Below, in pieces: positions 33,907-43,086 of a stretch of 64,000 nucleotides of DNA; the stretch's first letter is position 1; each line of letters opens with the position of its first letter. The translations under genes were made by a program, and so were the position numbers. Source of the stretch: Sporosarcina jeotgali (GTDB taxonomy: Bacteria > Bacillota > Bacilli > Bacillales_A > Planococcaceae); the NCBI RefSeq assembly GCF_033304595.1, contig NZ_CP116341.1, forward strand, positions 1,469,001-1,533,000, in the 5' to 3' direction. Under the pieces are notes generated by a model, which was given only the letters and a program-made list of their open reading frames with translations, searched no databases and had not been told where the DNA came from.

Positions 33907-35157
33907 CTACTTCACATGCCCGCCAATCAAACCGGCCCGATGACGCGCTGTTCCCGCATCGGTATACGAGACTGCACGTAAAACGGCAGCAGATCCATAT
34001 TTACTGCGGAGTTCATCCACCGTCTCACCAAGCTTTCGTTTCTTCCATTTATGCTGGTCAAACAAGCTCAGCTGCATCGAATGCTCTTCAACTAAATTGG
34101 ATAAGCTCAACGAAAGCTGGCGAACCGGGCGTCCATCGTGAAATGTGTCGAATAGTTCTGTACAAAGTTTGTAAATCTTCATCGTATCGTTCGTCTCTTC
34201 TACAAGGGATTTTGAACGGCTGAATCCCCCTCCTAACGCATTTTTAGAGTAGCCAACGGACAAATGGACTGTGCGGCCAGCGCGCCTGGCAGTGCGGGCC
34301 CGCATCGCGACGTCTTCACACATTTCAAGCACTACGGCAAGCACATCCTCACGGCGGCAATAATCCCGGAAAAGAATTTGCCCTTTGCCGTAACTGACCT
34401 GCCCTTCGATCAAAGGCGCCCCAAGATCGGACATATCAATCCCATGGGCATGATGGTAAAGCTGATTCCCCATGACGCCGAACTTCTCTTCCAGCTGAAT
34501 AAGTGAAGCGTGTGCGAGATCACCAACGGAGTAAATCCCCATCTCATTTAAAGTGTGTTCAGTTCTTCTCCCGATGCCCCACATTTCACTAAGCGGTGCG
34601 ATTGGCCATAATTTCGCTGGCACATCCTCATACCCCCAATGAGCAAACCCTGTTTTCTTTGCTTCCAAATCCAGCGCAAGTTTGGACAGCAACATGTTGG
34701 GCCCCATTCCACACGCAGAGTGCAGTTGGAATTGGCGAAGTAAATCATCTTGAATGCGCGCCGCGGTTTCTCTTGCGGAACCCCAGAGTTTCTCTGTTCC
34801 ATCCAAGTCGACGAAGCTTTCATCAATGCTGTACACATGTATCGCTTCTTTTGGAACGTATTGGTTCAGCAGATGAGTGATCTCCATTGAGACTTTTATA
34901 TAAAAGTCCATTTTAGGTTCAATCAATTGTATGGAGGGATCATCTGGTATTTCAAAAAGGCGCATCCCCGTCTTAATACCAAATCGTTTTTTGAGCGGAG
35001 GCGATGCCGCAAGCACCACGCCCCCTTTGCGCTCTTTGTTCCCAATAATGGCGATTGGCGTTTCCATCACATCCAATCCTTCCATCACGGCTGCACAACT
35101 TGCATAAAAGCTGCGCATATCGATGCAAATAATTTTACGTTCAGGCAGCTGTTTCAT
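33907..35157 (-). CDS. uvrX: Y-family DNA polymerase, UvrX/ImpB-MucB-SamB type
   Basis: An error-prone translesion DNA polymerase of 416 residues. Catalytic carboxylates are in CIDMRSFYASCAAV (Asp ~12) and VYSIDESFVDL (Asp-Glu ~108). Other features are the helix-hairpin-helix-like MWGIGRRTEHTLNEMGIYSVGDLA and the little-finger domain region after ~250. The start is ATG 35157 after AGGAGGAG; the frame extends to 35274 without a site. A perfect LexA-type dyad at the promoter points to SOS control. It is co-transcribed with the YolD-like gene. Confidence 0.94.
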   Translation of the reverse strand: MKQLPERKIICIDMRSFYASCAAVMEGLDVMETPIAIIGNKERKGGVVLAASPPLKKRFGIKTGMRLFEIPDDPSIQLIEPKMDFYIKVSMEITHLLNQYVPKEAIHVYSIDESFVDLDGTEKLWGSARETAARIQDDLLRQFQLHSACGMGPNMLLSKLALDLEAKKTGFAHWGYEDVPAKLWPIAPLSEMWGIGRRTEHTLNEMGIYSVGDLAHASLIQLEEKFGVMGNQLYHHAHGIDMSDLGAPLIEGQVSYGKGQILFRDYCRREDVLAVVLEMCEDVAMRARTARRAGRTVHLSVGYSKNALGGGFSRSKSLVEETNDTMKIYKLCTELFDTFHDGRPVRQLSLSLSNLVEEHSMQLSLFDQHKWKKRKLGETVDELRSKYGSAAVLRAVSYTDAGTARHRAGLIGGHVK

Positions 35158-35172
35158 AACGTCTCCTCCTAG

Positions 35173-35217
35173 GAACATCTGTTCCCTTATTATATGACGA
35201 ACAAACTCGTTATACAA
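35173..35217 (-). promoter_or_regulatory. uvrX promoter with LexA (SOS) box
   Basis: On the minus strand TTGTAT and TATAAT are 17 bases apart (35189-35217). GAAC-AGAT-GTTC (35173-35184) follows the -10 directly and matches the B. subtilis LexA core GAAC-N4-GTTC exactly. A LexA half site (CGAACAAAC) lies in the spacer. Confidence 0.8.
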
Positions 35218-35335
35218 CAGCCATTCTCTGCCAATTGCAGTGAGACGTTGAGATTCAGCTTCCAAACTTCCCATAATTTATTTTCGTTTTTTAGGGAAAT
35301 GACATGAAATTGCCACCCCTTTATATAAAAAACTA

Positions 35336-35369
35336 TTGACTCAGAGTGGTGATAATGATTATCATTGAG
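35336..35369 (+). promoter_or_regulatory. efe promoter with Fur box
   Basis: GATAATGATTATCATTGAG (35351-35369) is close to the 19-base Fur consensus. It covers the -10 (TATCAT, 18 bases after TTGACT at 35336). Iron-dependent repression by Fur is the natural reading. Confidence 0.85.
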
Positions 35370-35397
35370 AAAAAGACGGAAAGTAGGAAACAATCTT

Positions 35398-36255
35398 ATG
35401 AAATCACACGCCTTGCTCGCTTCACTACTCGCAACAGGTCTCATCCTCTCTGGATGCGGTTCTGATAAAGCAGCAACTGAGAAAGAACCAGCAGAAACCG
35501 CAGCTGCAGCTCCAACTGATCTACAACAAGAAACAGATGCCTATAAGCAATTCGCTTTGGAGCAGATGGATCAGTTTGTTGTCGAAACAGACAAATTTGT
35601 CAGTGCTGTAAAAGAAGGCAGAATTGACGACGCAAAGGCAATCTATCCCCTCGCCCGCATGTACTTTGAACGTTCTGAGCCGATTGCCGAAAGTTTCGGA
35701 GACCTCGATCCGCGTATTGACGCACGTCTCGCGGACTTGGAAGACGAAGGTCAAGGTGAAGAAGAATGGTCTGGATACCATAAGATTGAATACGGCTTAT
35801 GGGTCGATAATACAACTGAAGGGTACGAAGACGTTGCCGATCAGTTGTTGAAAGATGCAAAAGAATTGCGTGCGCGTGTAGAAACCGTTGAAGTTGGCGC
35901 GGATTTGATGATCACAGGCGCTGTTGACCTGCTTAACGAAGTCTCTACATCGAAAATCACGGGTGAAGAAGAAATCTTCTCTCACACCGACCTATATGAT
36001 TTCAAAGCAAACGTTGAAGGTGCAGAAGAAATCTTCCATATCTTCGAAGCGGTCATCAAACAAAAAGATGCGCAGCTTGCGACTGATTTGACGAATAAGT
36101 TCTCAACATTGAATGGACTTCTTGCAAAGCATGAAGATGGAAACGGCGGTTATATTTCCTACGAGGAATTGACGAAGGAAGATACGAAGCAATTAGCAGA
36201 TGCAGTAAATCAACTCGGTGAACCATTGAGCATGATGGGCATCGTAATGGAGTGA
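35398..36255 (+). CDS. efeO: Iron uptake lipoprotein EfeO (imelysin/M75 domain)
   Basis: The extracellular component of the EfeUOB ferrous/ferric iron uptake system, 285 residues. It has a lipoprotein signal with cysteine in LILSGCGS and then an imelysin-type (M75) helical domain with the metal-binding HKIEYGLW motif (HxxE) and the conserved DLYDFKANVEGAEEIF. It lacks the N-terminal cupredoxin domain of E. coli EfeO, as in B. subtilis YwbM. The start is ATG 35398 after TAGGAAA; the frame begins 33 bases earlier inside the Fur site. It is the first gene of the operon. Confidence 0.95.
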   Translation: MKSHALLASLLATGLILSGCGSDKAATEKEPAETAAAAPTDLQQETDAYKQFALEQMDQFVVETDKFVSAVKEGRIDDAKAIYPLARMYFERSEPIAESFGDLDPRIDARLADLEDEGQGEEEWSGYHKIEYGLWVDNTTEGYEDVADQLLKDAKELRARVETVEVGADLMITGAVDLLNEVSTSKITGEEEIFSHTDLYDFKANVEGAEEIFHIFEAVIKQKDAQLATDLTNKFSTLNGLLAKHEDGNGGYISYEELTKEDTKQLADAVNQLGEPLSMMGIVME

Positions 36256-36262
36256 GAATCTA

Positions 36263-37531
36263 ATGGCAGAAGAAAAGTTATTTGATAAGAAAATCTCCCG
36301 GCGTCAAATGCTGAAACTGACAGGCGCTGGAGCTGCAGGTGCAGCAATTGGCGCTTCCGGACTCGGTGGTCTTCTTAATGTATTTGGGATGACGACGGAA
36401 GAGGATAATCCTTCGTCCAAAAACAAAATTAACTTTTATGGTGCGCATCAGTCCGGCATCATCACGCCTGTGCAAACTCACGTCTATTTTGCATCACTTG
36501 AAGTTCTTGTGAAATCCCAAGGCGAACTGAAAGAGCTGTTCCAGCAATGGACACCGATGGCGGTTCGTTTAATGAATGGCGAACCCATCGGAGAACTTTC
36601 TTCCAATGGATTTATCCCAGCAAAAGATACAGGCGAAGCGGGCGGGCTCGATGCCTCTGGTCTTACGTTGACGTTCGGCGCAGGCCCTTCCCTATTTGAT
36701 AAAAACGAACTGGGGCTTTCATCGAAACGTCCTGCAGAACTCAAGGATCTCCCCCACTTCCCGAAAGATCAGCTCGATCCTGCGTATACAGGAGGAGACA
36801 TATGCATTCAGGCATGTGCAGAAGATCCGCAAGTAGCGTTTCATGCAGTGCGCAACTTGATTCGCGCTGCTTCAGGAAAAGTCCGGTTGAAATGGTCTCA
36901 AGCGGGTTTCAACTCTTATCCTGAAAAAAACAAGAAACGCGAAACGCCGCGGAACTTGTTTGCCTTTAAAGACGGTACTTCAGGACCTGACGCTGCGAGC
37001 AAACAAGCGATGAACGATGTTGTCTGGGTGCAGCCTGGCGAGTCAAAAGGATGGCTTGCTGGAGGCAGTTATATGGCAGTCCGCCGCATTCAGATGCACT
37101 TAGAGACGTGGGATCGAACAGCGCTCAGTGAGCAAGAAGCGACATTTGGCCGTCACCGTGAAACAGGTGCTCCTATTGGATTAAAAGGCGAACACGATGA
37201 AGTTCCGCTTGACCAGAAAGATGCATCAGGTGCACCCGTGATTCCCGTCGATTCCCATGTGCGTCTTGCGAAAGAAGCGAAAGCACAAATCCATAGACGT
37301 TCTTTCTCCTACTCTTCCGGGACAATGGATGCAACGGGTGCATATGATGCCGGTTTGCTATTCATCTCCTATCAAAAAGATCCGGAGCAATTTATCGCCA
37401 TCCAAAAAAGTTTCGGCCGTGCCGATAAATTGAATGAGTACATCACACACCGCGGCAGTGCCTTATTTGCCTGCTTCCCTGGTGTTCAGAAAGGAAGCTA
37501 TATCGGTGAAGCGTTATTCAAAACTTTGTAA
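36263..37531 (+). CDS. efeB: Dye-decolourising heme peroxidase EfeB, Tat-exported
   Basis: A 422-residue DyP-type heme peroxidase, the third partner of EfeUOB iron uptake. The N-terminus has a twin-arginine signal, KISRRQMLKLTGAGAAGAAI, so the folded heme protein is exported. The catalytic GxxDG-type motif is AFKDGTSGPD, and the proximal heme histidine lies in FGRHRETGAPIG. ATG 36263 lies seven bases after the efeO stop. Its last 26 bases overlap the start of efeU in another frame. Confidence 0.95.
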   Translation: MAEEKLFDKKISRRQMLKLTGAGAAGAAIGASGLGGLLNVFGMTTEEDNPSSKNKINFYGAHQSGIITPVQTHVYFASLEVLVKSQGELKELFQQWTPMAVRLMNGEPIGELSSNGFIPAKDTGEAGGLDASGLTLTFGAGPSLFDKNELGLSSKRPAELKDLPHFPKDQLDPAYTGGDICIQACAEDPQVAFHAVRNLIRAASGKVRLKWSQAGFNSYPEKNKKRETPRNLFAFKDGTSGPDAASKQAMNDVVWVQPGESKGWLAGGSYMAVRRIQMHLETWDRTALSEQEATFGRHRETGAPIGLKGEHDEVPLDQKDASGAPVIPVDSHVRLAKEAKAQIHRRSFSYSSGTMDATGAYDAGLLFISYQKDPEQFIAIQKSFGRADKLNEYITHRGSALFACFPGVQKGSYIGEALFKTL

Positions 37532-39260
37532 GCAGGCACTGCTCATCGCAGTCCTGCTTTTGTCTCTTTTACCCGCATCCCTTGTTCACGCGGAGGCACC
37601 TTCTTATAGTGACTTGTATATCGCAATCGGCGACGCCATTATGGCTTCCAAGCAAGACGATAAGCAGGCCGCAGAGACCGCGCTAGAAGAATTCAAGGCT
37701 GCATGGGAGCAAGAAGACCACCCTGCAAAAGAAAGTAAGCAAGTCGAGAGTACGCTGAAAGAAGCGGAGCAAGCAAAAGGATCTGCGCAGCGTCTGGAGG
37801 CGTTAACAGCACTGTCAAAAGCACTGCATGCATTAGAGAAAGCTGAAAACCCAGTGGATGAGCAAGCGGAACGTCTCGCGTTTGAAAAGGCAGTTACGCC
37901 GGATCTTGAAGAGCTCGGAGACGCCATTCATTCAGGAGATATGAAAGCAATCCGGGCTTCCGAAAAGAAATTTCTAGCTACTTGGACACGTAACGAACGC
38001 CCAGTGCGCGAACAAAGTATCGCGGCTTACGGGACAATCGAAACTCAAATGGCGTTCTTGCGCATTGCACTTGCAGAAGATGCTCCAAGTCAGACAGATC
38101 TAGAACAGACATACACGGCGCTCGAACAGGCCGTTACATCATTCGCAGCAGGAGAAACGGCTCAAGGATCCGCTCCTGTTACGAAAGACTCACTAGATAC
38201 GCTGACTTCCCTTTTAGCAGATAGCCGTACGGCGCTTGCTAAAGATGATGCAGATACAGCGGTCGCGAAACTTCGTGAATTCATCACAAGCTGGCCGAAT
38301 GTAGAAGGTCAAATCCGTACAAAAGATGCGGCACTTTATACGGAAATTGAAAGTCAAGTGCCGTTGCTGGCAGGAAAACTTACGAGTGAAAAAGCAGATG
38401 TTAAAAAAATATCGGGTGAGATCGCCAGTCTGCAACAGCAGATCGAACTCGTTAAAGAAAGTACATCGTATACATTTTGGGATTCAGCACTTATTTTACT
38501 GCGTGAAGGATTAGAGGCACTGCTCATCATTATCGGTCTGGTTGCATTCCTGAAGAAAGCCGGACAACCTCAGCTGGCTAAATGGATCTACACAGGGTCG
38601 GCCGCAGGGATTATCGCAAGTATCGTTGCAGCCGTCCTGATGACGACCATTTTAAACTCCGTGACGATTGGAAGCAGCCGTGAAATCATGGAAGGTGTAA
38701 TCGGACTCGCTGCCGCTGCGATGATGATTGGAATGGGCGCATGGCTTCACCGTAAATCGTCTGTAACCGCGTGGAATGACTATATCGCGCGTCAGATGGG
38801 GACAGCCGTTTCCAGTAAAAGTGCTTGGGCGATTGGATTGCTCAGTTTCCTAACAGTGTTCCGTGAAGGTGCAGAAACCGTCGTGTTCTATGTAGGAATC
38901 GCGCCAAACATGAAATTGTCCGAGTTTCTGCTCGGCATCGCTGCAGCGTTAATCATATTAGTCGCTGTTGCTGTTGTGTTATTAAAAGCCGGAAATCGTA
39001 TTCCTATTCATCGATTGTTTGCGGTGGCAACGGTATTCATCTATGCTCTCGCGTTTAAAATTATTGGTGTAAGTATCCATACACTTCAATTAACGGATAT
39101 CTTCCCTACTTCTATTGTGAACGGACTTCCTGTCGCAGCAGCAATCGGATTTTATCCGACATGGGAAACCATTGCAGGACAGCTGGTGTTAATAGTAACC
39201 GCAGTAACAATATTTGCAATCAAAAAACGATTGCCTGCTCGAAATGCCGTTTCCTCTTAA
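37506..39260 (+). CDS. efeU: Ferrous/ferric iron permease EfeU (FTR1 family)
   Basis: The iron channel of the Efe system, 584 residues. A signal peptide (~1-28) is followed by a long helical, acidic extracellular part (~30-320) with imelysin-like repeats, then a seven-segment FTR1 membrane domain. The iron-binding motifs are LREGLEALLIIIGL (~335) and FREGAETVVFY (~455). The start is GTG 37506, nine bases after AAAGGAAG. The frame opens further upstream within efeB without a site. The order efeO-efeB-efeU differs from B. subtilis efeU-efeO-efeB. Confidence 0.94.
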   Translation: MKRYSKLCKQALLIAVLLLSLLPASLVHAEAPSYSDLYIAIGDAIMASKQDDKQAAETALEEFKAAWEQEDHPAKESKQVESTLKEAEQAKGSAQRLEALTALSKALHALEKAENPVDEQAERLAFEKAVTPDLEELGDAIHSGDMKAIRASEKKFLATWTRNERPVREQSIAAYGTIETQMAFLRIALAEDAPSQTDLEQTYTALEQAVTSFAAGETAQGSAPVTKDSLDTLTSLLADSRTALAKDDADTAVAKLREFITSWPNVEGQIRTKDAALYTEIESQVPLLAGKLTSEKADVKKISGEIASLQQQIELVKESTSYTFWDSALILLREGLEALLIIIGLVAFLKKAGQPQLAKWIYTGSAAGIIASIVAAVLMTTILNSVTIGSSREIMEGVIGLAAAAMMIGMGAWLHRKSSVTAWNDYIARQMGTAVSSKSAWAIGLLSFLTVFREGAETVVFYVGIAPNMKLSEFLLGIAAALIILVAVAVVLLKAGNRIPIHRLFAVATVFIYALAFKIIGVSIHTLQLTDIFPTSIVNGLPVAAAIGFYPTWETIAGQLVLIVTAVTIFAIKKRLPARNAVSS

Positions 39261-39303
39261 GGGAGCGGTATTTTCAATCTTCGATAGAATTCGAGCATAG
39301 ATA

Positions 39304-39333
39304 TTGACCGTAACTTCCAAACTAAGGTACACT
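39304..39333 (+). promoter_or_regulatory. Promoter of the dicarboxylate/amino acid symporter gene
   Basis: TTGACC and TACACT are 18 bases apart, 42 bases before the start codon. Confidence 0.45.
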
Positions 39334-39375
39334 TCGCTAAATAAGTAATCAATACATACGAATAGGAGAGAACCG

Positions 39376-40608
39376 ATGTTATCGAAAATATGGCGTGGCT
39401 ATCGTGATAGCTCATTTGTACTTAAAATGTCCATCGGATTTATTGCAGGAATTGCAAGCGGTCTAGTTTTCGGACAAAAGATGGCCTTTTTCCAGCCACT
39501 GGGTACATTACTCATCAATCTACTTAGTCTCGTTGCCATCCCAGTGATTTTTTTAACTGTTGTACTTGCTGTCGATCAAATGAGCATGAAACAGCTGGGG
39601 CGGATGGGCTGGAAGCTTATTCTTTACTATATGGCGACCACAGCGGCAGCCGTTGGAATTGGTGTCGGTCTTGCCCTCTTGTTCCAACCGGGCCAGTATT
39701 TAACTCTTCCCAATACACAAGTGGATACACCAGCAGCACCAAACTTCTCTGATGTCTTATTGCAAATGGTTCCGTCCAATATGTTTGAAGCCTTTTCCGG
39801 CGGTAATGTAATGGGTATTATTTTCTTGGCTGTCATCATTGGACTAGCTATTTCAGCAATGAAGTTTTCAACAGAGAACGAGATGCAAAAGCATGGTCTA
39901 TTGTTAGACCGAATTATCATTGCGCTAAAGGAAATGTTTTCAAAACTTCTAACGGGAGTTTTACTGTATGCACCAATCGGCGTGTTTGCGATCAGTGCGA
40001 CTGCATTCGGGAGTCAGGGATGGGAAACGTTCAAGTCCCTGCTTACATTCACCGGAGTATTTTACTTGGGTGTGGTCCTTCTCTGGTTGTTCGTCTATAC
40101 AGGATTCCTGCGGTTATCAGGGAATTCCGTTTCTAATTTCTTCCGTTCAACTAAAGAAGCCTATACAACGGCATTTTTCACATCTAGCAGTATCGCGTCT
40201 TTGCCGATTGCCATCAAAGCAGCGCAAAAGGCAGGTGTCTCTGAGCGGACAGCAAACTTTGCGCTCCCTCTTGGCGCTGTTTTCAACTCAGATGGCGGTG
40301 CGCTCCGTATGGGTGTATCGATTGTATTCGCAGCAAACATTACAAATCTTGAACTCTCCATATCGCATTTTTTCATAATTGTGATCATCGGGACACTGTT
40401 GTCGATTGGAACTGCAGGCGTCCCTGCAGCTGGCTTAGTAACCCTGGCAGCAGTATTGACGATGTTCGGCCTTCCGCTTGAAATCGTCGCCCTCATCGCT
40501 GGCGTAGACGCGATCATCGGCATGGGTGGAACTGCTTCGAACGTTGTCGGTGACATCGTAGGTGCAGTCGTAGTAGACAGTTCGGAAAAGAAACGAGCGA
40601 CGACTTAA
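39376..40608 (+). CDS. Dicarboxylate/amino acid:cation symporter (DAACS family)
   Basis: A sodium- or proton-coupled importer for glutamate, aspartate or C4-dicarboxylates, 410 residues with eight membrane segments and two re-entrant loops. Diagnostic motifs are the serine-rich TAFFTSSSIASLPIAIKAAQ (~255), FALPLGAVFNSDGGALRMGV (~290; usually N-M-D-G, here N-S-D-G) and AGVPAAGLVTLAAVL. The C-terminal DAIIGMGGTASNVVGDIVGAVVV is typical. ATG 39376 follows AGGAGAGAACCG. The substrate cannot be fixed from sequence. Confidence 0.92.
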   Translation: MLSKIWRGYRDSSFVLKMSIGFIAGIASGLVFGQKMAFFQPLGTLLINLLSLVAIPVIFLTVVLAVDQMSMKQLGRMGWKLILYYMATTAAAVGIGVGLALLFQPGQYLTLPNTQVDTPAAPNFSDVLLQMVPSNMFEAFSGGNVMGIIFLAVIIGLAISAMKFSTENEMQKHGLLLDRIIIALKEMFSKLLTGVLLYAPIGVFAISATAFGSQGWETFKSLLTFTGVFYLGVVLLWLFVYTGFLRLSGNSVSNFFRSTKEAYTTAFFTSSSIASLPIAIKAAQKAGVSERTANFALPLGAVFNSDGGALRMGVSIVFAANITNLELSISHFFIIVIIGTLLSIGTAGVPAAGLVTLAAVLTMFGLPLEIVALIAGVDAIIGMGGTASNVVGDIVGAVVVDSSEKKRATT

Positions 40609-40624
40609 ACATGAACTCCAACTA

Positions 40625-40664
40625 TAAAAAGACCGCTAATTCAATTTGAATTAGCGGTCTTTTT
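40625..40664 (+). terminator. Terminator of the DAACS gene
   Basis: AAAAAGACCGCTAATTCA and TGAATTAGCGGTCTTTTT form a near-perfect 17-pair stem with a very small loop, ending in TTTTT. Confidence 0.92.
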
Positions 40665-40729
40665 GGGTTGAATAGGTTTACCCTGACGTTCCAATGCAAG
40701 TTACCTTGCGATACATGCAACACACCGGA

Positions 40730-40737
40730 ATTGTATT
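40730..40737. repeat. Left target-site duplication of the IS66 element
   Basis: ATTGTATT directly precedes the left inverted repeat; the same eight bases follow the right end at 43079-43086. Eight bases is the usual IS66 duplication length. Confidence 0.9.
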
Positions 40738-40818
40738 GTAAGCCCCCAATTAAATAACGCATAGGCAACGCAGCACCCCGCTTGGTACGATATTCGTATC
40801 AAACAGGAGGTGCTTTCT

Positions 40819-41007
40819 TTGTTTTTAAACCCTTTAACGATAGTCCCCGTTTCCTTACAACCCACCAAAAGTGAACAAACTCCAGCAAATCCAACGAAGA
40901 CCTCCGGTCACTGTCAAATCAAGATTGGTAGCGCTGAAGTCACACTCCAGAATGGCGTGGATGAACGGATTATCCAAGTCATTATACGGGAGCTGATGAA
41001 CCAATGA
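40819..41007 (+). CDS. tnpA: IS66 accessory protein TnpA (short form)
   Basis: A 62-residue protein matching only the C-terminal part of IS66 TnpA proteins, including CQIKIGSAEVTLQNGVDERI. The N-terminal helix-turn-helix found in longer TnpA proteins (usually near 100 residues or more) is absent. Only 81 bases of the element lie upstream, so it has not simply been missed. The start is TTG 40819, eight bases after AGGAGG. The stop overlaps the tnpB start by four bases. Confidence 0.8.
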   Translation: MFLNPLTIVPVSLQPTKSEQTPANPTKTSGHCQIKIGSAEVTLQNGVDERIIQVIIRELMNQ

Positions 41008-41357
41008 GGCAAGATTATACAGATGTTCAGAATATCTATATTGTCTGCGGAAAAACAGACATGCGAAAAGGAATTGATGGACTCGCTACACTCATTCAAG
41101 ATTCCTTTGATTTAGATCCATATGGTGATTCTATTTTTCTGTTCGCAGGTGGAAAAAAGGATCGATATAAATGTCTATATTTCGATGGTGATGGTTTCGC
41201 TATGTTGTATAAAAGACTCGATGCCGGAAAACTTCAATGGCCACGTAGTGAGCGGGAAGTGAAAAATCTAACGCAGCAAGAACTTCGTTGGTTGCTCGAA
41301 GGGTTAGCTATTCAGCAGCCAAGAGCGATTGCTCCTTCATTAAAAAGCTCCTTTTAA
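41004..41357 (+). CDS. tnpB: IS66 accessory protein TnpB
   Basis: The 117-residue TnpB (Orf2) protein of IS66 elements, with the diagnostic YIVCGKTDMRKGIDGLATLI and FLFAGGKKDRYKCLYFDGDGF followed by LYKRLDAGKLQWPR. It is required for IS66 transposition, but its exact role is unknown. It is coupled to tnpA by an ATGA overlap. Confidence 0.95.
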   Translation: MRQDYTDVQNIYIVCGKTDMRKGIDGLATLIQDSFDLDPYGDSIFLFAGGKKDRYKCLYFDGDGFAMLYKRLDAGKLQWPRSEREVKNLTQQELRWLLEGLAIQQPRAIAPSLKSSF

Positions 41358-41415
41358 AAACTTCTGTTCATGGGCTCCGCTATCCGGTATACTACGTTCA
41401 ACAAGAAAGAAAGCG

Positions 41416-42996
41416 GTGAAGGAAATGGCCAATCGTACCTCTGAACAAGCATTGGAAAAAGTCATCAGTATGTTGGAAGAGCAATTGGCGCATTCCAATC
41501 AACAGAATGAACAGCAGTCCAAGCAAATCGAAAAACTAACTGAGCAGGTTCAGCACTTGACGAAGATGCTTTTTGGATCAAAATCCGAGAAATCAAGATA
41601 CAATGTGCCCGACGGGCAAAGCTCTTTGTTCGATGAGGAAGAGGACCCTTTTCACGATTCTGAGCAAACAGAAGATCAAAGCCAACAGGTGATTTCTTAC
41701 ACTGTTGTTCGTAAAGCATCGAAGAAGAAGCGGAATGACCATTTTCATGAAGGTGTGGAAACGGAAGTTGTTCATCATTATCCTGACCTACTCACCTGTA
41801 GCTGTTGTCAAAATGATTTGGCAAGAATCGGTGGGATAGTCGTTCGAGAAGAAGCAGAATTCATCCCTGCCAAACTGAAACGTATTCAGCATATGGAGCA
41901 CTCCTATGAATGCAAACACTGCAAACTAGATAGTTCTATAGCAGCCAACATCGTGCGCGGAAAGGCACCTCAACCGGTGATTCAACGGAGTCTCGCAGGT
42001 CCAAGTGTGCTAGCCAAGGTCATATCAGACAAATATAATCTTTATCTTCCTCTATATCGTCAGGTAAAAGAATGGCTTCGTCATGGGTTGGAAACGAATG
42101 ATAAAAATCTATCCAACTGGGTGATCAAGGTTTCAAATGAGTGGCTATTGCCTTTATACCAACGGATGACTTCACTAGCGATGCGAAGGACTGTCCTACA
42201 TGTTGACGAGACAACAGCGCAAGTGATTTATCGGCCTGATGGAAAGCCTGGGAACACGAAGGCATACAATTGGGTCTACAAAACTGTTCCCTGCCAAGGA
42301 CCTGTGATGGTGCTTTTCCATAGTTCGCTATCGCGAGCACGAGAAGTTCTGAAGAACTTCCTTGGTGATTACAAAGGAACAATCATTTGTGATGGCTATT
42401 CTGCATACGGCGGTTTACCAGGTGTCACCTTTGCCAACTGTTGGGCGCATGTTCGTCGTTATTGGCTGAAAGTCGACAGTAAGAATGGTAGGATTGGCGT
42501 CGACTATTGCAATCAACTCTATCGACTTGAGAACAAATTCAGAGAAATGCGTCCTGGCAAAAGGCGACGAATGCGAAAGAAGTATTCCAAACCGATTGTG
42601 ACCGCCTTTTTTAAATGGATAGAAGAAAGTCATTTCTATGGGAAGAATGCGATTGCCACTGCAACTGACTATACATTGAAAAGAAAAGATGAACTCCAAC
42701 GTTTTCTTTTCGATGGGCGGATTGAAATTGATAATAATCCAGCTGAAAATGCCATCCGTCCCAATGTTCTGGGTCGGAAAAACTGGCTTTTTTCTGTCAG
42801 TGAAGCAGGTGCTCAAGCAAATGCGATCTGTTTGAGTTTGGCTGAGACTGCAAAAATCCATGGAATCGATTTCTATGCATATTTGAAAAAAGTATTAACG
42901 GATTTGCCGTCTCTTCATTTCCAGCAGACTTCTGAACTATTGGATGCTTATTTTCCGTGGTCGCCGCAAATTCAAGAAACATGTAAATTGAGATAG
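41416..42996 (+). CDS. tnpC: IS66-family transposase TnpC
   Basis: The DDE transposase of the element, 526 residues. An N-terminal leucine-zipper-like coiled coil (~15-55) leads into LFGSKSEKS. A zinc-finger-like region has CSCCQNDL and YECKHCK. The catalytic residues are Asp in VLHVDETTAQV, Asp in IICDGYSAYG and Glu in DNNPAENAIRP. The C-terminal IS66 domain (DAYFPW) is complete. GTG 41416 is used; ATG 41425 in the same frame is an alternative. Confidence 0.95.
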   Translation: MKEMANRTSEQALEKVISMLEEQLAHSNQQNEQQSKQIEKLTEQVQHLTKMLFGSKSEKSRYNVPDGQSSLFDEEEDPFHDSEQTEDQSQQVISYTVVRKASKKKRNDHFHEGVETEVVHHYPDLLTCSCCQNDLARIGGIVVREEAEFIPAKLKRIQHMEHSYECKHCKLDSSIAANIVRGKAPQPVIQRSLAGPSVLAKVISDKYNLYLPLYRQVKEWLRHGLETNDKNLSNWVIKVSNEWLLPLYQRMTSLAMRRTVLHVDETTAQVIYRPDGKPGNTKAYNWVYKTVPCQGPVMVLFHSSLSRAREVLKNFLGDYKGTIICDGYSAYGGLPGVTFANCWAHVRRYWLKVDSKNGRIGVDYCNQLYRLENKFREMRPGKRRRMRKKYSKPIVTAFFKWIEESHFYGKNAIATATDYTLKRKDELQRFLFDGRIEIDNNPAENAIRPNVLGRKNWLFSVSEAGAQANAICLSLAETAKIHGIDFYAYLKKVLTDLPSLHFQQTSELLDAYFPWSPQIQETCKLR

Positions 42997-43031
42997 CCCT
43001 TCGTCTTCAAATTATTGAAGAGAAGGGCTAT
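42993..43031 (+). terminator. Hairpin after tnpC
   Basis: ATAGCCCTT and AAGGGCTAT, with inner arms TCTTCAA and TTGAAGA, form a long stem that starts at the tnpC stop codon and is followed by TTTG. Confidence 0.75.
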
Positions 43032-43078
43032 TTGTAGAGCATGCCGAAAGGCTGTGCTTTTTTATATTACGGGCTTAC

Positions 43079-43086
43079 ATTGTATT
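43079..43086. repeat. Right target-site duplication of the IS66 element
   Basis: ATTGTATT, the second copy of the eight-base duplication, directly after the right terminal repeat. Confidence 0.9.

Larger units (their letters stand above)
40738..43078 (+). mobile_element. Complete IS66-family insertion sequence
   Basis: A 2341-base element with related ends: GTAAGCCCCCAATTAAATAA on the left and, read inward, GTAAGCCCGTAATATAAAAA on the right. It carries tnpA, tnpB and tnpC in order on the plus strand and an 8-base target duplication (ATTGTATT). All three reading frames are open, so it may be active. Removing the element and one duplication joins an open frame of unknown identity on the two sides. 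Confidence 0.95.
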
